Shown here: positions 16,901 through 25,249 of the stretch, in pieces
Numbering within the stretch: the first letter of the stretch is position 1
Layout: each line of letters starts with the position of its first letter
Assembly (NCBI GenBank): GCA_035284745.1
Contig: JAYKIL010000035.1
Location: 25,940 to 89,939 of the forward strand
Length of the DNA: 64,000 bases
Direction of reading: 5' to 3'
Source of the DNA: JAYKJB01 sp035284745 [NCBI: Candidatus Sericytochromatia bacterium]
GTDB taxonomy: Bacteria > Cyanobacteriota > Sericytochromatia > S15B-MN24
Made by a program: the position numbers and the translations under genes
The notes under the pieces: generated by a model
Databases searched by the model: none
What the model was told of the DNA's origin: nothing
What the model saw: the letters and a program-made list of their open reading frames with translations, nothing else

Positions 16901-18108
16901 TAGGCTGTAGGCCTTAAGTTCCAATCTCTCCACGCTTGGAAAACCCCTTGTCTCGTTTTTTCGAGCGAAAAATGTTGTTGTACTCGGATGCGACCCTCAT
17001 TCCCCATCTGTGTCCGAATTTCATCGTTTGCGAGCAATTCAAGAATGCCACCGGCCAGTGCTTGAGGGTCGTTAGGTTTAACCAGTAACCCCGTTTTTCC
17101 GTGGCTCACCACTTCCGGAACTCCCCCCGCTTGGCAGGCTACGATGGCACGTCTGGCGGCCATGGCTTCCAACAGGACCCTGCCAAATGGTTCAAACTTG
17201 GCAGGGTGTATGAAAAGATCGAACTTCGTCATCAAGTTGGGAATGTCATTTCGCTCGCCCAAAAAATGAACGTGACGATTGACTCCGAGGTCTTCAGCAA
17301 GTCGAGTTAAACGGTCGGGTTCCTCACGCCATTGAAAAATGGAGGTTCCGGCAATGACCAGCTTGATGTCCGCATGCACGGCGATGATGGATGGCAGTGC
17401 GCGGAGCAGAATGTCTAAGCCCTTCCACGGAATTAAATAAGTGACAGCCCCCAGGATGACACCTGGGCCATCCTGCCAAGGCTCTTGGTGCGATTTCTTG
17501 CGGGTTGCCTCATCGAAGGTTTCGATGTCCAGGCCATTGTGAACGACTTGAAGTCGCGGCCTGAATGTCGGCGCGAGATCCTGTGCTGCCGCGTGAGAAA
17601 CGGCGATGATTCCCCGCGGTTGACCAAGGCGCGCAGCCCAATTCAGCAGGGTTCTCGTGTCACCGCGGGTGCTGGGCAGGTCATGGAGGTGCCACACAAG
17701 GGGCGTGCGGCTCAGGCGTGAAATCACTGAACCGAGAATGTGAGCCTTTAGGGTGTTTGAATGGATGAAATCGATCTGGAACTTTTTAGCATACGCCGCA
17801 AGTTTCCACGCCTCGTGGAGGATGGCACGGGCCTGCCAAATCGTCTGCCACGGGCGTTGTTGCCAGGCTTCGCGAGACAATGTTCGAACGGTGTCAGAGA
17901 TCCCCAAATCAAATAATTCAGCAAACGGCGCAGCCAAGCCTTGAAGTGGGCCTGCTGAACTGCAAGCCAGGTGGGCTTCGAACACTCGTTTATCAAGGCC
18001 TTCGAGAATTTCTAATAAAACCCTTTCTGCACCGCCGAGTTCACCCGTGTGATCAAGGAAGAGAACGCGTGTGGGTTTCGGTGGATTCGGCTGCGACAAA
18101 TTATCCAT
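16885..18108 (-). CDS. GT4 glycosyltransferase (first of two)
   Basis: 407 residues from the ATG at 18108. The 33 codons upstream are open but overlap the preceding gene and do not look like protein of this family. GELGGAERVLLEIL near the start is the Gly-rich donor/acceptor loop of GT-B GT4 enzymes. The late motif EPFGRVLLEAMAARRAIV is the E-x7-E nucleotide-sugar site. It transfers a sugar from an NDP-sugar, probably at the inner face of the membrane for glycan or glycolipid synthesis. Its start overlaps the upstream GT4 gene by 8 bases, so the two form an operon and may act in sequence. The 3' end overlaps the convergent Cys-cluster gene. Confidence 0.9.
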   Translation of the reverse strand: MDNLSQPNPPKPTRVLFLDHTGELGGAERVLLEILEGLDKRVFEAHLACSSAGPLQGLAAPFAELFDLGISDTVRTLSREAWQQRPWQTIWQARAILHEAWKLAAYAKKFQIDFIHSNTLKAHILGSVISRLSRTPLVWHLHDLPSTRGDTRTLLNWAARLGQPRGIIAVSHAAAQDLAPTFRPRLQVVHNGLDIETFDEATRKKSHQEPWQDGPGVILGAVTYLIPWKGLDILLRALPSIIAVHADIKLVIAGTSIFQWREEPDRLTRLAEDLGVNRHVHFLGERNDIPNLMTKFDLFIHPAKFEPFGRVLLEAMAARRAIVACQAGGVPEVVSHGKTGLLVKPNDPQALAGGILELLANDEIRTQMGNEGRIRVQQHFSLEKTRQGVFQAWRDWNLRPTAYHSTP

Positions 18109-19309
18109 CAGCAAGCAATGCCTCGATACGGCCCAAGGCCACCGGCCATCCAAAGTGGCGCTCCACATACTGACGACACACGTTTCTGAATTCATCGAGT
18201 CCTTCACGGGCCAAGAGATTTGTCAGCCCGGTTGCGAGGGCGGTGACATCATTCGGGGGTACCAGCAAAGAGGGCTCTAAAGGCGCTAGGATCTCGGGGG
18301 TTGCCCCCTCGTGAGTCCCCAAGACAGGCGTGCCGCATGCCAGTGCCTCGAGGGTGACCAGCCCAAAGCCCTCCAACGCCACCGTAGGGAGGACGAAGGC
18401 GTCCGCTGCTTGATGGCATTGTATGAGGCGCTCATCATCGATTCGCCCGAGCAAGGTGATGCTCGTGTCGAGGCGACAGGCCCGAACCTGTGAAGCCAAG
18501 GTGTTTGCGAGCGGGCCCTCTCCTGCGATCCACAACTGCGCAGTGGGGTGACTTTCCAGAACGGTTGCCCACGCCTGAATCAGGATCTCTAATCCCATTC
18601 GATGGACCAAGCGTCGTGCGGTAAAGACCAGTGGTCCGGGCGGCAGTCCAAGTTTTTCTTTGAGTCTTTGGCGATCTTTGGCCGGGTGAAAGCGAGCCAG
18701 GTCCAGGCCGCTTGGAACCACGGAAACGCGCTGAGCGGGGATGCCATAGTCATTGCTCAACAAGGTAGCAAAGGCTTGTGACAAAACGATAAAGCGCTCG
18801 CAACGCGCGTAGGTGATCCGCTCGAGCAGGTGTTGAAGGGCTACGTGGGTCGATGAACTTCCCTCTATGCGGCTTTCTCCTGCCCACGGCCCCTGGAATT
18901 GGCACACCCGGCGCGTATGGCGCAAAGCGGGATGCCAGAGAGGCACCAGGGCCATCGGGGCAAAGTGCGCGTGCACCACATCGAAAGGCCCAAACTTCGT
19001 CAAAACTCGTGGCAATTCCCTGAACATACGTATCAGCCACCCCAGGGCGTTGGTTCCCAGTGACAGACGAACAATCGTTACGTTTTTCCAAACTTCCACG
19101 GCAGGCGCATCGGGATGGATGTGCGGCACAACCACCGTTATTTTATGACCGCGTTGCGCGAGTCCGCAGGAGACTTCTTGAAGGTAACGGCCGCCCCCTC
19201 CAGGCCGATCCGCAAACCACTCGTGCGCAACCATGAGAATACGCTGTGGGGCGATGCAGGCGGGCGGAGAACCCGCTGGATAATCATTTTGTTCGATGGT
19301 CGTGCCCAT
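18101..19309 (-). CDS. GT4 glycosyltransferase (second of two)
   Basis: 402 residues if the ATG at 19309 is used; an ATG at 19354 would overlap the divergent ABC gene start and is less likely. GGGGRYLQEVSCGLAQRGH near the N-terminus and LEGFGLVTLEALACGTPVLGT near the C-terminus are GT4 signatures. The middle segment (SVVPSGLDLARFHPA) is the common GT4 hinge. It lies 44 bases from the divergent ABC-ATPase gene, so promoters for both should lie in or beyond that gap. Sugar and acceptor are unknown. Confidence 0.9.
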   Translation of the reverse strand: MGTTIEQNDYPAGSPPACIAPQRILMVAHEWFADRPGGGGRYLQEVSCGLAQRGHKITVVVPHIHPDAPAVEVWKNVTIVRLSLGTNALGWLIRMFRELPRVLTKFGPFDVVHAHFAPMALVPLWHPALRHTRRVCQFQGPWAGESRIEGSSSTHVALQHLLERITYARCERFIVLSQAFATLLSNDYGIPAQRVSVVPSGLDLARFHPAKDRQRLKEKLGLPPGPLVFTARRLVHRMGLEILIQAWATVLESHPTAQLWIAGEGPLANTLASQVRACRLDTSITLLGRIDDERLIQCHQAADAFVLPTVALEGFGLVTLEALACGTPVLGTHEGATPEILAPLEPSLLVPPNDVTALATGLTNLLAREGLDEFRNVCRQYVERHFGWPVALGRIEALLADG

Positions 19310-19352
19310 GCCGGTGTAGTATATAGCAGCGGAGTCCGTTTCCGCGGTAACC

Positions 19353-20063
19353 ATGATCCAATTACGGCACATCTTTAAAACCTACCAAAGTGGGCACACA
19401 CCGATAAAGGCCCTCGATGACGTGTCTTTAGACATCCCGCGGGGAGACTTTGTCGCGATCATGGGGACTTCTGGCTCCGGTAAATCGACATTGATGAACA
19501 TTGTGGGTTGCCTTGATCGGCCCACAGCGGGCACCTATTGCCTGGATGGATTACCCATCACCGATTATCAAGAAGAGGAACTGGCGCGGATACGCAACCG
19601 TAAACTCGGTTTTGTGTTTCAGAATTTCAATTTGTTGCCGCGAACCACAGCGCTTGCGAATGTTGAACTGCCCATGATTTACGCGGGCGTGAGACCGCCA
19701 GAACGGAGGCGTCGCGCACTGCTGGCCCTGGAACGGGTTGGTTTGGGGCAACGGATTGATCACAAGCCCAATGAACTGTCAGGCGGGCAGCAACAGAGAG
19801 TGTCTATCGCGCGTGCCATTGTGAACGAGCCGGCCGTTCTACTGGCTGATGAACCCACCGGGGCGTTGGACTCCAAGACCACGGAGGAGATTCTCGATCT
19901 CTTTTTGGAACTCAACCAGAGCGGCATGACCATCGTGCTGGTGACCCACGAATCCGATGTCGCCGCGTGTGCCCGACGTGTCGTTCGATTTCGTGATGGC
20001 CGCATTCGCTCTGATGAGCGCAATGAAGTGCCTCGTCAGCCCTTGGCAGAGGGGGGAGAATGA
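19353..20063 (+). CDS. ABC transporter ATPase, MacB/LolD type
   Basis: 236 residues. Walker A GTSGSGKST (38-46), signature LSGGQQQR, Walker B with DEPTGALD, and the switch VTHESD are complete, so it should be an active ATPase. Length and motif spacing match the MacB/LolD/FtsE group that pairs with FtsX-type permeases. It is first in a plus-strand operon with a TolC-like channel (ATGA overlap at 20060-20063) and an HlyD-type adaptor. No permease is in this operon; the two FtsX permeases on the opposite strand at 22729-25194 are the likely partners. Confidence 0.93.
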   Translation: MIQLRHIFKTYQSGHTPIKALDDVSLDIPRGDFVAIMGTSGSGKSTLMNIVGCLDRPTAGTYCLDGLPITDYQEEELARIRNRKLGFVFQNFNLLPRTTALANVELPMIYAGVRPPERRRRALLALERVGLGQRIDHKPNELSGGQQQRVSIARAIVNEPAVLLADEPTGALDSKTTEEILDLFLELNQSGMTIVLVTHESDVAACARRVVRFRDGRIRSDERNEVPRQPLAEGGE

Positions 20064-21418
20064 GTTCCCTCTTGCGGCTTTGTGTTGGATTTCTGTGTGT
20101 CGGTTGGATGTGCCTACCGACCTACGAAGCGATCGCTGCTATCGCCCCTTCTACTGACATCCTTACGCTGGAACTTGCTGTCAAGGAGGCTTTGAGGCGC
20201 GAACCGCTTTTGCACCAGGCTGAATTGGACCTGGAGCAAACATTGGTGGGGCTTGAAGGCGTAAAAGCGGAACGACTGCAATACGGGGGAGACGTGACAG
20301 TGGGGAATTGGGCCGGCTTAACAGGCTTGATGTCTCACAATCCAGTTCAGCCGATGAATGTTCCCATTGCTAATGCACAATTAATGGCCCGTTGGCCGGT
20401 TTTCACGGGATTTCGCTTAAGTCGTCAAATCGACGCTGCTGAGGCAGCCGTTCGAGCGTCTCGCGCCCGATTGGAACAAGCCAGGCAGGACACGATATTG
20501 GCGGTGTTGGAATCGTTTTGGGGCATTCGCCGTGCCGAATTAAAACTCGACGTTCAACGCGAGGCAACGACGGGTGCCCGGGCTGCGTTGCGGATTGCCA
20601 AGGAGATGATAAAGACGGGCCGCGCCCCTGCGTGGGAGGTCGAACGGGCGGAGGTCGCTGCCTTGACGGCAGAGGGCGAGGCGCTGCGCCTGGAAGCCGA
20701 GGTGGCCCGCGCACGCGACCAGTTGGGCGCTCTGCTGCAACGTGATATGACGGGAGTGGTCTTGGACGCAGCGTTTCCGGGGGCGGTGACACCGATGAAT
20801 GTCCCTGCCGAGGCTGCTTTTGATAGACGACCCGATGTCCGTTTGGCCCGCGCCGAATTGGCGATCAAACAAGCGGACGTGGGGGTCGCTTCGTCTGAAC
20901 GCTGGCCGAAATTAGAATTGGCGAGCTTATACCAGTACGGCAACAATCCTTTTTTTGCGACGAGTGGCAATCGTTCCGTGCTTGATCGTTTGGTTGGAAC
21001 CTTCAATGCGCAAATCAATTTGTCTTACAGTTTATTCGACCACGGGGTCGTGGGGCGCAACATCCATGCGCGTACGCTCGAATGTGCTCAGAGTGAACAG
21101 GCCCTGGTGGCGCTTTTGGCGCGCGCGGAAGTGGAGGTGCGTGCGGCACGCCGTCGACTCGAACTGGCGCGCCGTCGGGTCTCGCTCGGCACTCGCAATG
21201 AAGCGCTTGCCAAGCGTAACTTGGAATGGTTGCAAACCCGTTATCGCTTCGGCTTCGTTCGTTTGGTCGAGTTGAATGAGTCTCGCGTGAATTTTGTGGC
21301 GAGTAAAAACCAGCGTTTGGATGCAGAAATTGATCGTTATCTGGCGATGGCCGCCTTGTACAAGTCTTTGGGCGTGTTGGATGCTCCTCCTCGTGCGCCT
21401 GAAGGAGGTCGAAAGTGA
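20060..21418 (+). CDS. TolC-like outer-membrane efflux channel
   Basis: 452 residues. A signal peptide (about 1-26) is followed by the two-fold repeated helical pattern of outer-membrane efflux proteins (PF02321): LELAVKEALRREPLLHQAEL, then RPDVRLARAELAIKQADVGVASSERWPKLELAS at mid-length, and long coiled helices to the end. It would form the trimeric tunnel through the periplasm and outer membrane. It starts within the stop of the ATPase gene and its stop overlaps the start of the adaptor gene (GTGA), so the three are coupled. Confidence 0.92.
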   Translation: MSSLLRLCVGFLCVGWMCLPTYEAIAAIAPSTDILTLELAVKEALRREPLLHQAELDLEQTLVGLEGVKAERLQYGGDVTVGNWAGLTGLMSHNPVQPMNVPIANAQLMARWPVFTGFRLSRQIDAAEAAVRASRARLEQARQDTILAVLESFWGIRRAELKLDVQREATTGARAALRIAKEMIKTGRAPAWEVERAEVAALTAEGEALRLEAEVARARDQLGALLQRDMTGVVLDAAFPGAVTPMNVPAEAAFDRRPDVRLARAELAIKQADVGVASSERWPKLELASLYQYGNNPFFATSGNRSVLDRLVGTFNAQINLSYSLFDHGVVGRNIHARTLECAQSEQALVALLARAEVEVRAARRRLELARRRVSLGTRNEALAKRNLEWLQTRYRFGFVRLVELNESRVNFVASKNQRLDAEIDRYLAMAALYKSLGVLDAPPRAPEGGRK

Positions 21419-22689
21419 ATCGAGTGGTGCGCAAGATTGGCTGGATAGGGGTCACGATTCTGGCGGCAATCGCTGGTGTTTTGGGGTGGTATTTATTTCA
21501 TCCTGCCGCCGTTCTGCCGCCTGCTGATGCGCTGGTAAAGGCCTCCCGGGCCCCATTGATCTTGACGGTACACGAGACGGGTCGCATACGGCCTTTCTCA
21601 GAGGTTGACCTTCGAAGTAAGGTGGCTGGGCAGGTGCGTAAAATTAAGGTTGAGGTGGGGGATAAGGTCCGCGCAGGTCAGGTCTTGCTGGAACTGGATG
21701 CGGCAGAATCTCGCCAAGCTTACGCTCAGGCGGAGGCAGATCTTGCGATTGCTCAGGCTGATTTAACGGCATTGCTGGCGGGGTTGCGTCGTGAAGAACT
21801 TGCTGAAGCGGAAGCACGGGTTCAAGAGGCAAAGAGTCAGCGAGACGGGGCGCAAGATGCGTGGCACCGGGCTCGTGAGGCCAACAAGGCAGAGGGACTC
21901 ACTGCATCTGAACTGAATGAAACGAGGGCCGAGAAAGACCGCACGGAGGCCATCTATCAAGGTGCTCAAAGGCGTCTGGCTGCCTTGAAAACGAGAGTTC
22001 TGCCCGATGAACGGAAGGTGCGGGCCCAGGTCCGGAAGGCAGAACTCAATTTGCGAGCGGCCCGTGAGCAGATTGAGCGTGCCGTTCTGCGTTCGCCTGT
22101 TGATGGGACGGTGATACACCGGGGTGTTGAGGTTGGCGAGATGGTGACTCCCGGCGTTGCGGAGACCGCGGCGCGGTTGCCCTTATTAACCGTGGCCAAC
22201 TTGTCGCGTCTCCTTGTGGAGGCAGAGGTCAATCAGATTGACGTCGCGCGCCTGAATGTTGGCCTGACCGCGACGATCCGCGTCGATGCCTTGCCCGGTG
22301 AAGCGTTTTCCGGGCGGATCCGCCGGATTGCCCCTGCGGCCATCGCTGGGCGAGAGCGTGACGTTCAGTTATTTCCAGTATCCGTGCTGCTCGACGGAAA
22401 TGCCAATGGGCGTCTCCGGCCGGGCATGAGTGCTGATCTGGACATCGAAGTGTTAAGACGGGAATCAGTCTTACAACTGCCCGTGCAGGCGGTTCGTAGG
22501 GGCAACGACCTTCGAGGCTCTGTGACGCTGGTTTCCCAGACAGGCCAAGGGCAGCAACGAACGGAGGAACGAAGCGTCAGTCTCGGCGTTCACACCGATC
22601 AGATGGTGGAAATAGTCTCTGGACTGGCGGAAGGGGACACCGTTCTTATCGCACCGCCGCCTGCGGATGGGAATGTCAATCGTTTTTGA
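21415..22689 (+). CDS. Periplasmic adaptor (HlyD/MacA family)
   Basis: 424 residues; GTG start with GAAGGAGG upstream. One N-terminal membrane segment (about 6-24). A split biotinyl-lipoyl domain follows (GRIRPFSEVDLRSKVAGQVRKI and later ERAVLRSPVDGTVIHRGVEVGEMV), with a long alpha-helical hairpin between (about 95-215) and beta-barrel domains at the end. This is the standard membrane-fusion protein joining an FtsX-type permease to TolC. Its 3' end faces the convergent permease gene 39 bases away. Confidence 0.93.
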   Translation: MNRVVRKIGWIGVTILAAIAGVLGWYLFHPAAVLPPADALVKASRAPLILTVHETGRIRPFSEVDLRSKVAGQVRKIKVEVGDKVRAGQVLLELDAAESRQAYAQAEADLAIAQADLTALLAGLRREELAEAEARVQEAKSQRDGAQDAWHRAREANKAEGLTASELNETRAEKDRTEAIYQGAQRRLAALKTRVLPDERKVRAQVRKAELNLRAAREQIERAVLRSPVDGTVIHRGVEVGEMVTPGVAETAARLPLLTVANLSRLLVEAEVNQIDVARLNVGLTATIRVDALPGEAFSGRIRRIAPAAIAGRERDVQLFPVSVLLDGNANGRLRPGMSADLDIEVLRRESVLQLPVQAVRRGNDLRGSVTLVSQTGQGQQRTEERSVSLGVHTDQMVEIVSGLAEGDTVLIAPPPADGNVNRF

Positions 22690-22728
22690 AGGGGGTCTAT
22701 CTTGTGAGCCGACGGTGACGGCCAAATT

Positions 22729-23961
22729 TCATTCGTACCGCAAACACTCGATGGGCAGAAACTTTGAGGCGCGTTCGGCGGGATACCATCCGAATAAAAC
22801 GCCGACCAGCAATGCCGCACTAAAGGCGAGGCCTATCACGCTGTATTCCACCACCCAAGGCCAAAAACCCAGAACGTGTGTCAGCACAACACTCACCACC
22901 CAACTCCCGAAAAGACCGAGCACTACGCCCATCGCGCCCCCGAAAGCGCTCAGCGCGACGGCCTCTCCCAAAAATTGGGTTCGTATGTCGACGCGGCGCG
23001 CACCGAGCGCGAGGCGTATTCCAATTTCACGTGTTCTCTCTGATACCGTGACCAGCATAATGTTCATGAGGTTAATGCCTCCTGCCAGGAGGCAAATGAT
23101 GGCAACGCCGACCGAGAGCCACTGTAGCGCAGCGAGAAATGTGCGCTCACCGGATGTTGTGGGCGATGAGTCCCTCACGTGCAGCGTCTCCGATTGATGC
23201 GATCGCCAGAGCAATGTGGCACGGATGGCGACGCTTAACGCCGGCAGAATGTCTGAGATATTTTCGGCACGCGGGGCTTTGATGAGAATGGTATCAATGT
23301 CGCGATTTCCTCGTAGCAAGCTAAAGGTGGTTTCCGGCATTGCCAGTGCATCATTCCACGTCAGACTGTCGACGCGAAGCGTCGGCTTTCGGGCCAGCAC
23401 CCCGATGACCCTGAAACGTTTCTCCCAAACTTTAATCTCTCGTCCAATGATGTTGTTTGTGCCCTGCGATCGCACCACGGCATCGGCCAAATTTGGTCCC
23501 AAAACGGCTACGCGCGAATGACTCTCCACGTCTTCGCGGGACAAAAATCGCCCGTTCAGCACTTCTAATTGGTAGACTTGTGGGGCTTGGGGGACGGTGC
23601 CGACGCACCACGTGCGAACCGGGGTGCCACCGAGGGTGATGTCGCTGCGTTCAAGGCGTTGTGGTAATACCGTGCCTTTTTGAAGAATCGGCGTGAGTCG
23701 TAACGCTCTGAGGTCTTGGCTATCCAATGCGCGAACCCGCTTTCCTTCGGCGGTCCAACGGTCTACGCGCGCACGGAGGATATCGCTTCCGCTGGCTTCT
23801 TGTACGGTTCGCCCAATGGCCGAGAGCCCTCCGTTAACGACGGAAGAGAGTAAGACCAGAGTGCCCACTCCGGTCATGACCCCCAGCAGGGTGAGGGTAG
23901 CCCGCAAGCGGTTGGCTTTCAGGGTGCGAAGCACAGTCAATAGAAGGTCAAACCACAGCAT
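22729..23961 (-). CDS. MacB-type FtsX permease (second)
   Basis: 410 residues. An N-terminal helix (LRTLKANRLRATLTLLGVMTGVGTLVLL) leads to a large periplasmic MacB_PCD-like domain (about 40-270) and three C-terminal helices. The cytoplasmic coupling motif ERTREIGIRLALGARRVDI is typical of FtsX permeases. It lies 12 bases after the other FtsX gene and both are on the strand opposite the ATPase. It probably forms a heterodimer with its neighbour, driven by the ATPase encoded at 19353. Confidence 0.9.
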   Translation of the reverse strand: MLWFDLLLTVLRTLKANRLRATLTLLGVMTGVGTLVLLSSVVNGGLSAIGRTVQEASGSDILRARVDRWTAEGKRVRALDSQDLRALRLTPILQKGTVLPQRLERSDITLGGTPVRTWCVGTVPQAPQVYQLEVLNGRFLSREDVESHSRVAVLGPNLADAVVRSQGTNNIIGREIKVWEKRFRVIGVLARKPTLRVDSLTWNDALAMPETTFSLLRGNRDIDTILIKAPRAENISDILPALSVAIRATLLWRSHQSETLHVRDSSPTTSGERTFLAALQWLSVGVAIICLLAGGINLMNIMLVTVSERTREIGIRLALGARRVDIRTQFLGEAVALSAFGGAMGVVLGLFGSWVVSVVLTHVLGFWPWVVEYSVIGLAFSAALLVGVLFGWYPAERASKFLPIECLRYE

Positions 23962-23973
23962 TCGGATCGGGAC

Positions 23974-25194
23974 TCAGTCTTGTCTCAGACAGGTGATGGG
24001 ATCGGCTTGCGCTGCTTTTGCCGCAGGAACCCATCCGAAAATTACCCCCATGAGGATCGCAGCAAAAATGGCGCCCCACAACGAAGTGAACGAAAAAACG
24101 CTGATCCAAGCCGGGTTCAGAATGGCAATCGCACGGGATGCCCCCCACGCGATGGTGATTCCCAGGACGGTTCCAGCCGCCGCACCGAGCAGACTGAGTA
24201 ATACCGCTTCGATGAGGAATTGGTGGCGAATTTCACGCTCGCTCGCGCCGATCGCTTTTCGTAATCCAATTTCTCGCCTGCGTTCACGTACGGATACCAG
24301 CATAATGTTCATCACTCCGATACCTCCAATTAACAGTGCAGTCGAGGCAATCGCACCCACTAGAACCTGCATGGCGGCGAACGCTTGATAAAAGTTTTTC
24401 AGCAAGCCGCCGAAATCAAAAATTTGAAAATCGTCGATGCCTCGATGCCGATGAAGCAGAAGGGAATTGATGAGCCGCACCGCTCTTTCGCCGTCTTCTG
24501 CTCGTTTCACGCAAAAACTGATACGCTCGAGCTTGGGTCCGACGCCGGGGGCTGAGAGGGGGATGATGACGCTCGTTTCCCAGTCATAGCCAAGGTTGAT
24601 CGAGTCTCCTTTTTGGTTGGGGGCCAAGACACCCACCACTTGGAACCTTTGGCGTTTAAATTGAATCTCTTGTCCCACACAGGGTGAGTTTTTAAAAAGT
24701 CGCGCCCGCAGTTCGTCGCCGATGATCGCGACCCGCGCGTGGGAGGTGATGTCCTCATGCGTGAGAAATCTGCCGATTCCGGGACGAAGCTTATACGCTT
24801 GAAAATAGGCCGGCTCGGTTGCTAAAACGCTGACACTCGTCACCTCAGTGCCACTCGCTTTGACAGGCACGTGATAGGAGTGATTGATGGCGAGTAAGTG
24901 CTCAATGTCTGGGAGGGCCTGTCTGATGGCTTCCCGGTCATCCTGCGTGAGGCCTTGCACCCAATGGTCTGCCTTGCGTTTAGCCAGACGAGGGGGCTCG
25001 GACAGAACCATGATGAAACGGGTTCCACCCAAATCTTCCACGCCGCGAACCAAGGTGGTTAAACCGGACTGAGCCAGAGAACTCATCGCGATAATACTGG
25101 CCGTTCCAATGGCAATGGTGAGAAGTGTTAACGCGGAGCGCATCGGGTGGATTTTGATCTGTGCCATCGCGAGCATCAAATATTCGCGCAGCAC
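23974..25194 (-). CDS. MacB-type FtsX permease (first)
   Basis: 406 residues; GTG start with GAGGA about 8 bases upstream. Same layout as the downstream gene: N-terminal helix (HPMRSALTLLTIAIGTASIIAMSS), MacB_PCD-like periplasmic domain, and three C-terminal helices with RERRREIGLRKAIGASEREI. The two permeases are clearly homologous but well diverged, which suggests an old duplication and a heterodimer. The upstream neighbour on the same strand is the giant kinase-GGDEF gene, 55 bases away, so transcription could continue from it. Confidence 0.9.
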   Translation of the reverse strand: MLREYLMLAMAQIKIHPMRSALTLLTIAIGTASIIAMSSLAQSGLTTLVRGVEDLGGTRFIMVLSEPPRLAKRKADHWVQGLTQDDREAIRQALPDIEHLLAINHSYHVPVKASGTEVTSVSVLATEPAYFQAYKLRPGIGRFLTHEDITSHARVAIIGDELRARLFKNSPCVGQEIQFKRQRFQVVGVLAPNQKGDSINLGYDWETSVIIPLSAPGVGPKLERISFCVKRAEDGERAVRLINSLLLHRHRGIDDFQIFDFGGLLKNFYQAFAAMQVLVGAIASTALLIGGIGVMNIMLVSVRERRREIGLRKAIGASEREIRHQFLIEAVLLSLLGAAAGTVLGITIAWGASRAIAILNPAWISVFSFTSLWGAIFAAILMGVIFGWVPAAKAAQADPITCLRQD

Positions 25195-25249
25195 ACCAAG
25201 TTCCTCGTGGATGTTGCAAGACAGCGAAGCCGTCCCAAGGGCGTGATTG

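Noticed and set aside
18109-18207. Longer start of the first GT4 gene
   Set aside because: It would overlap the upstream GT4 coding sequence by about 100 bases and adds residues unlike the family.
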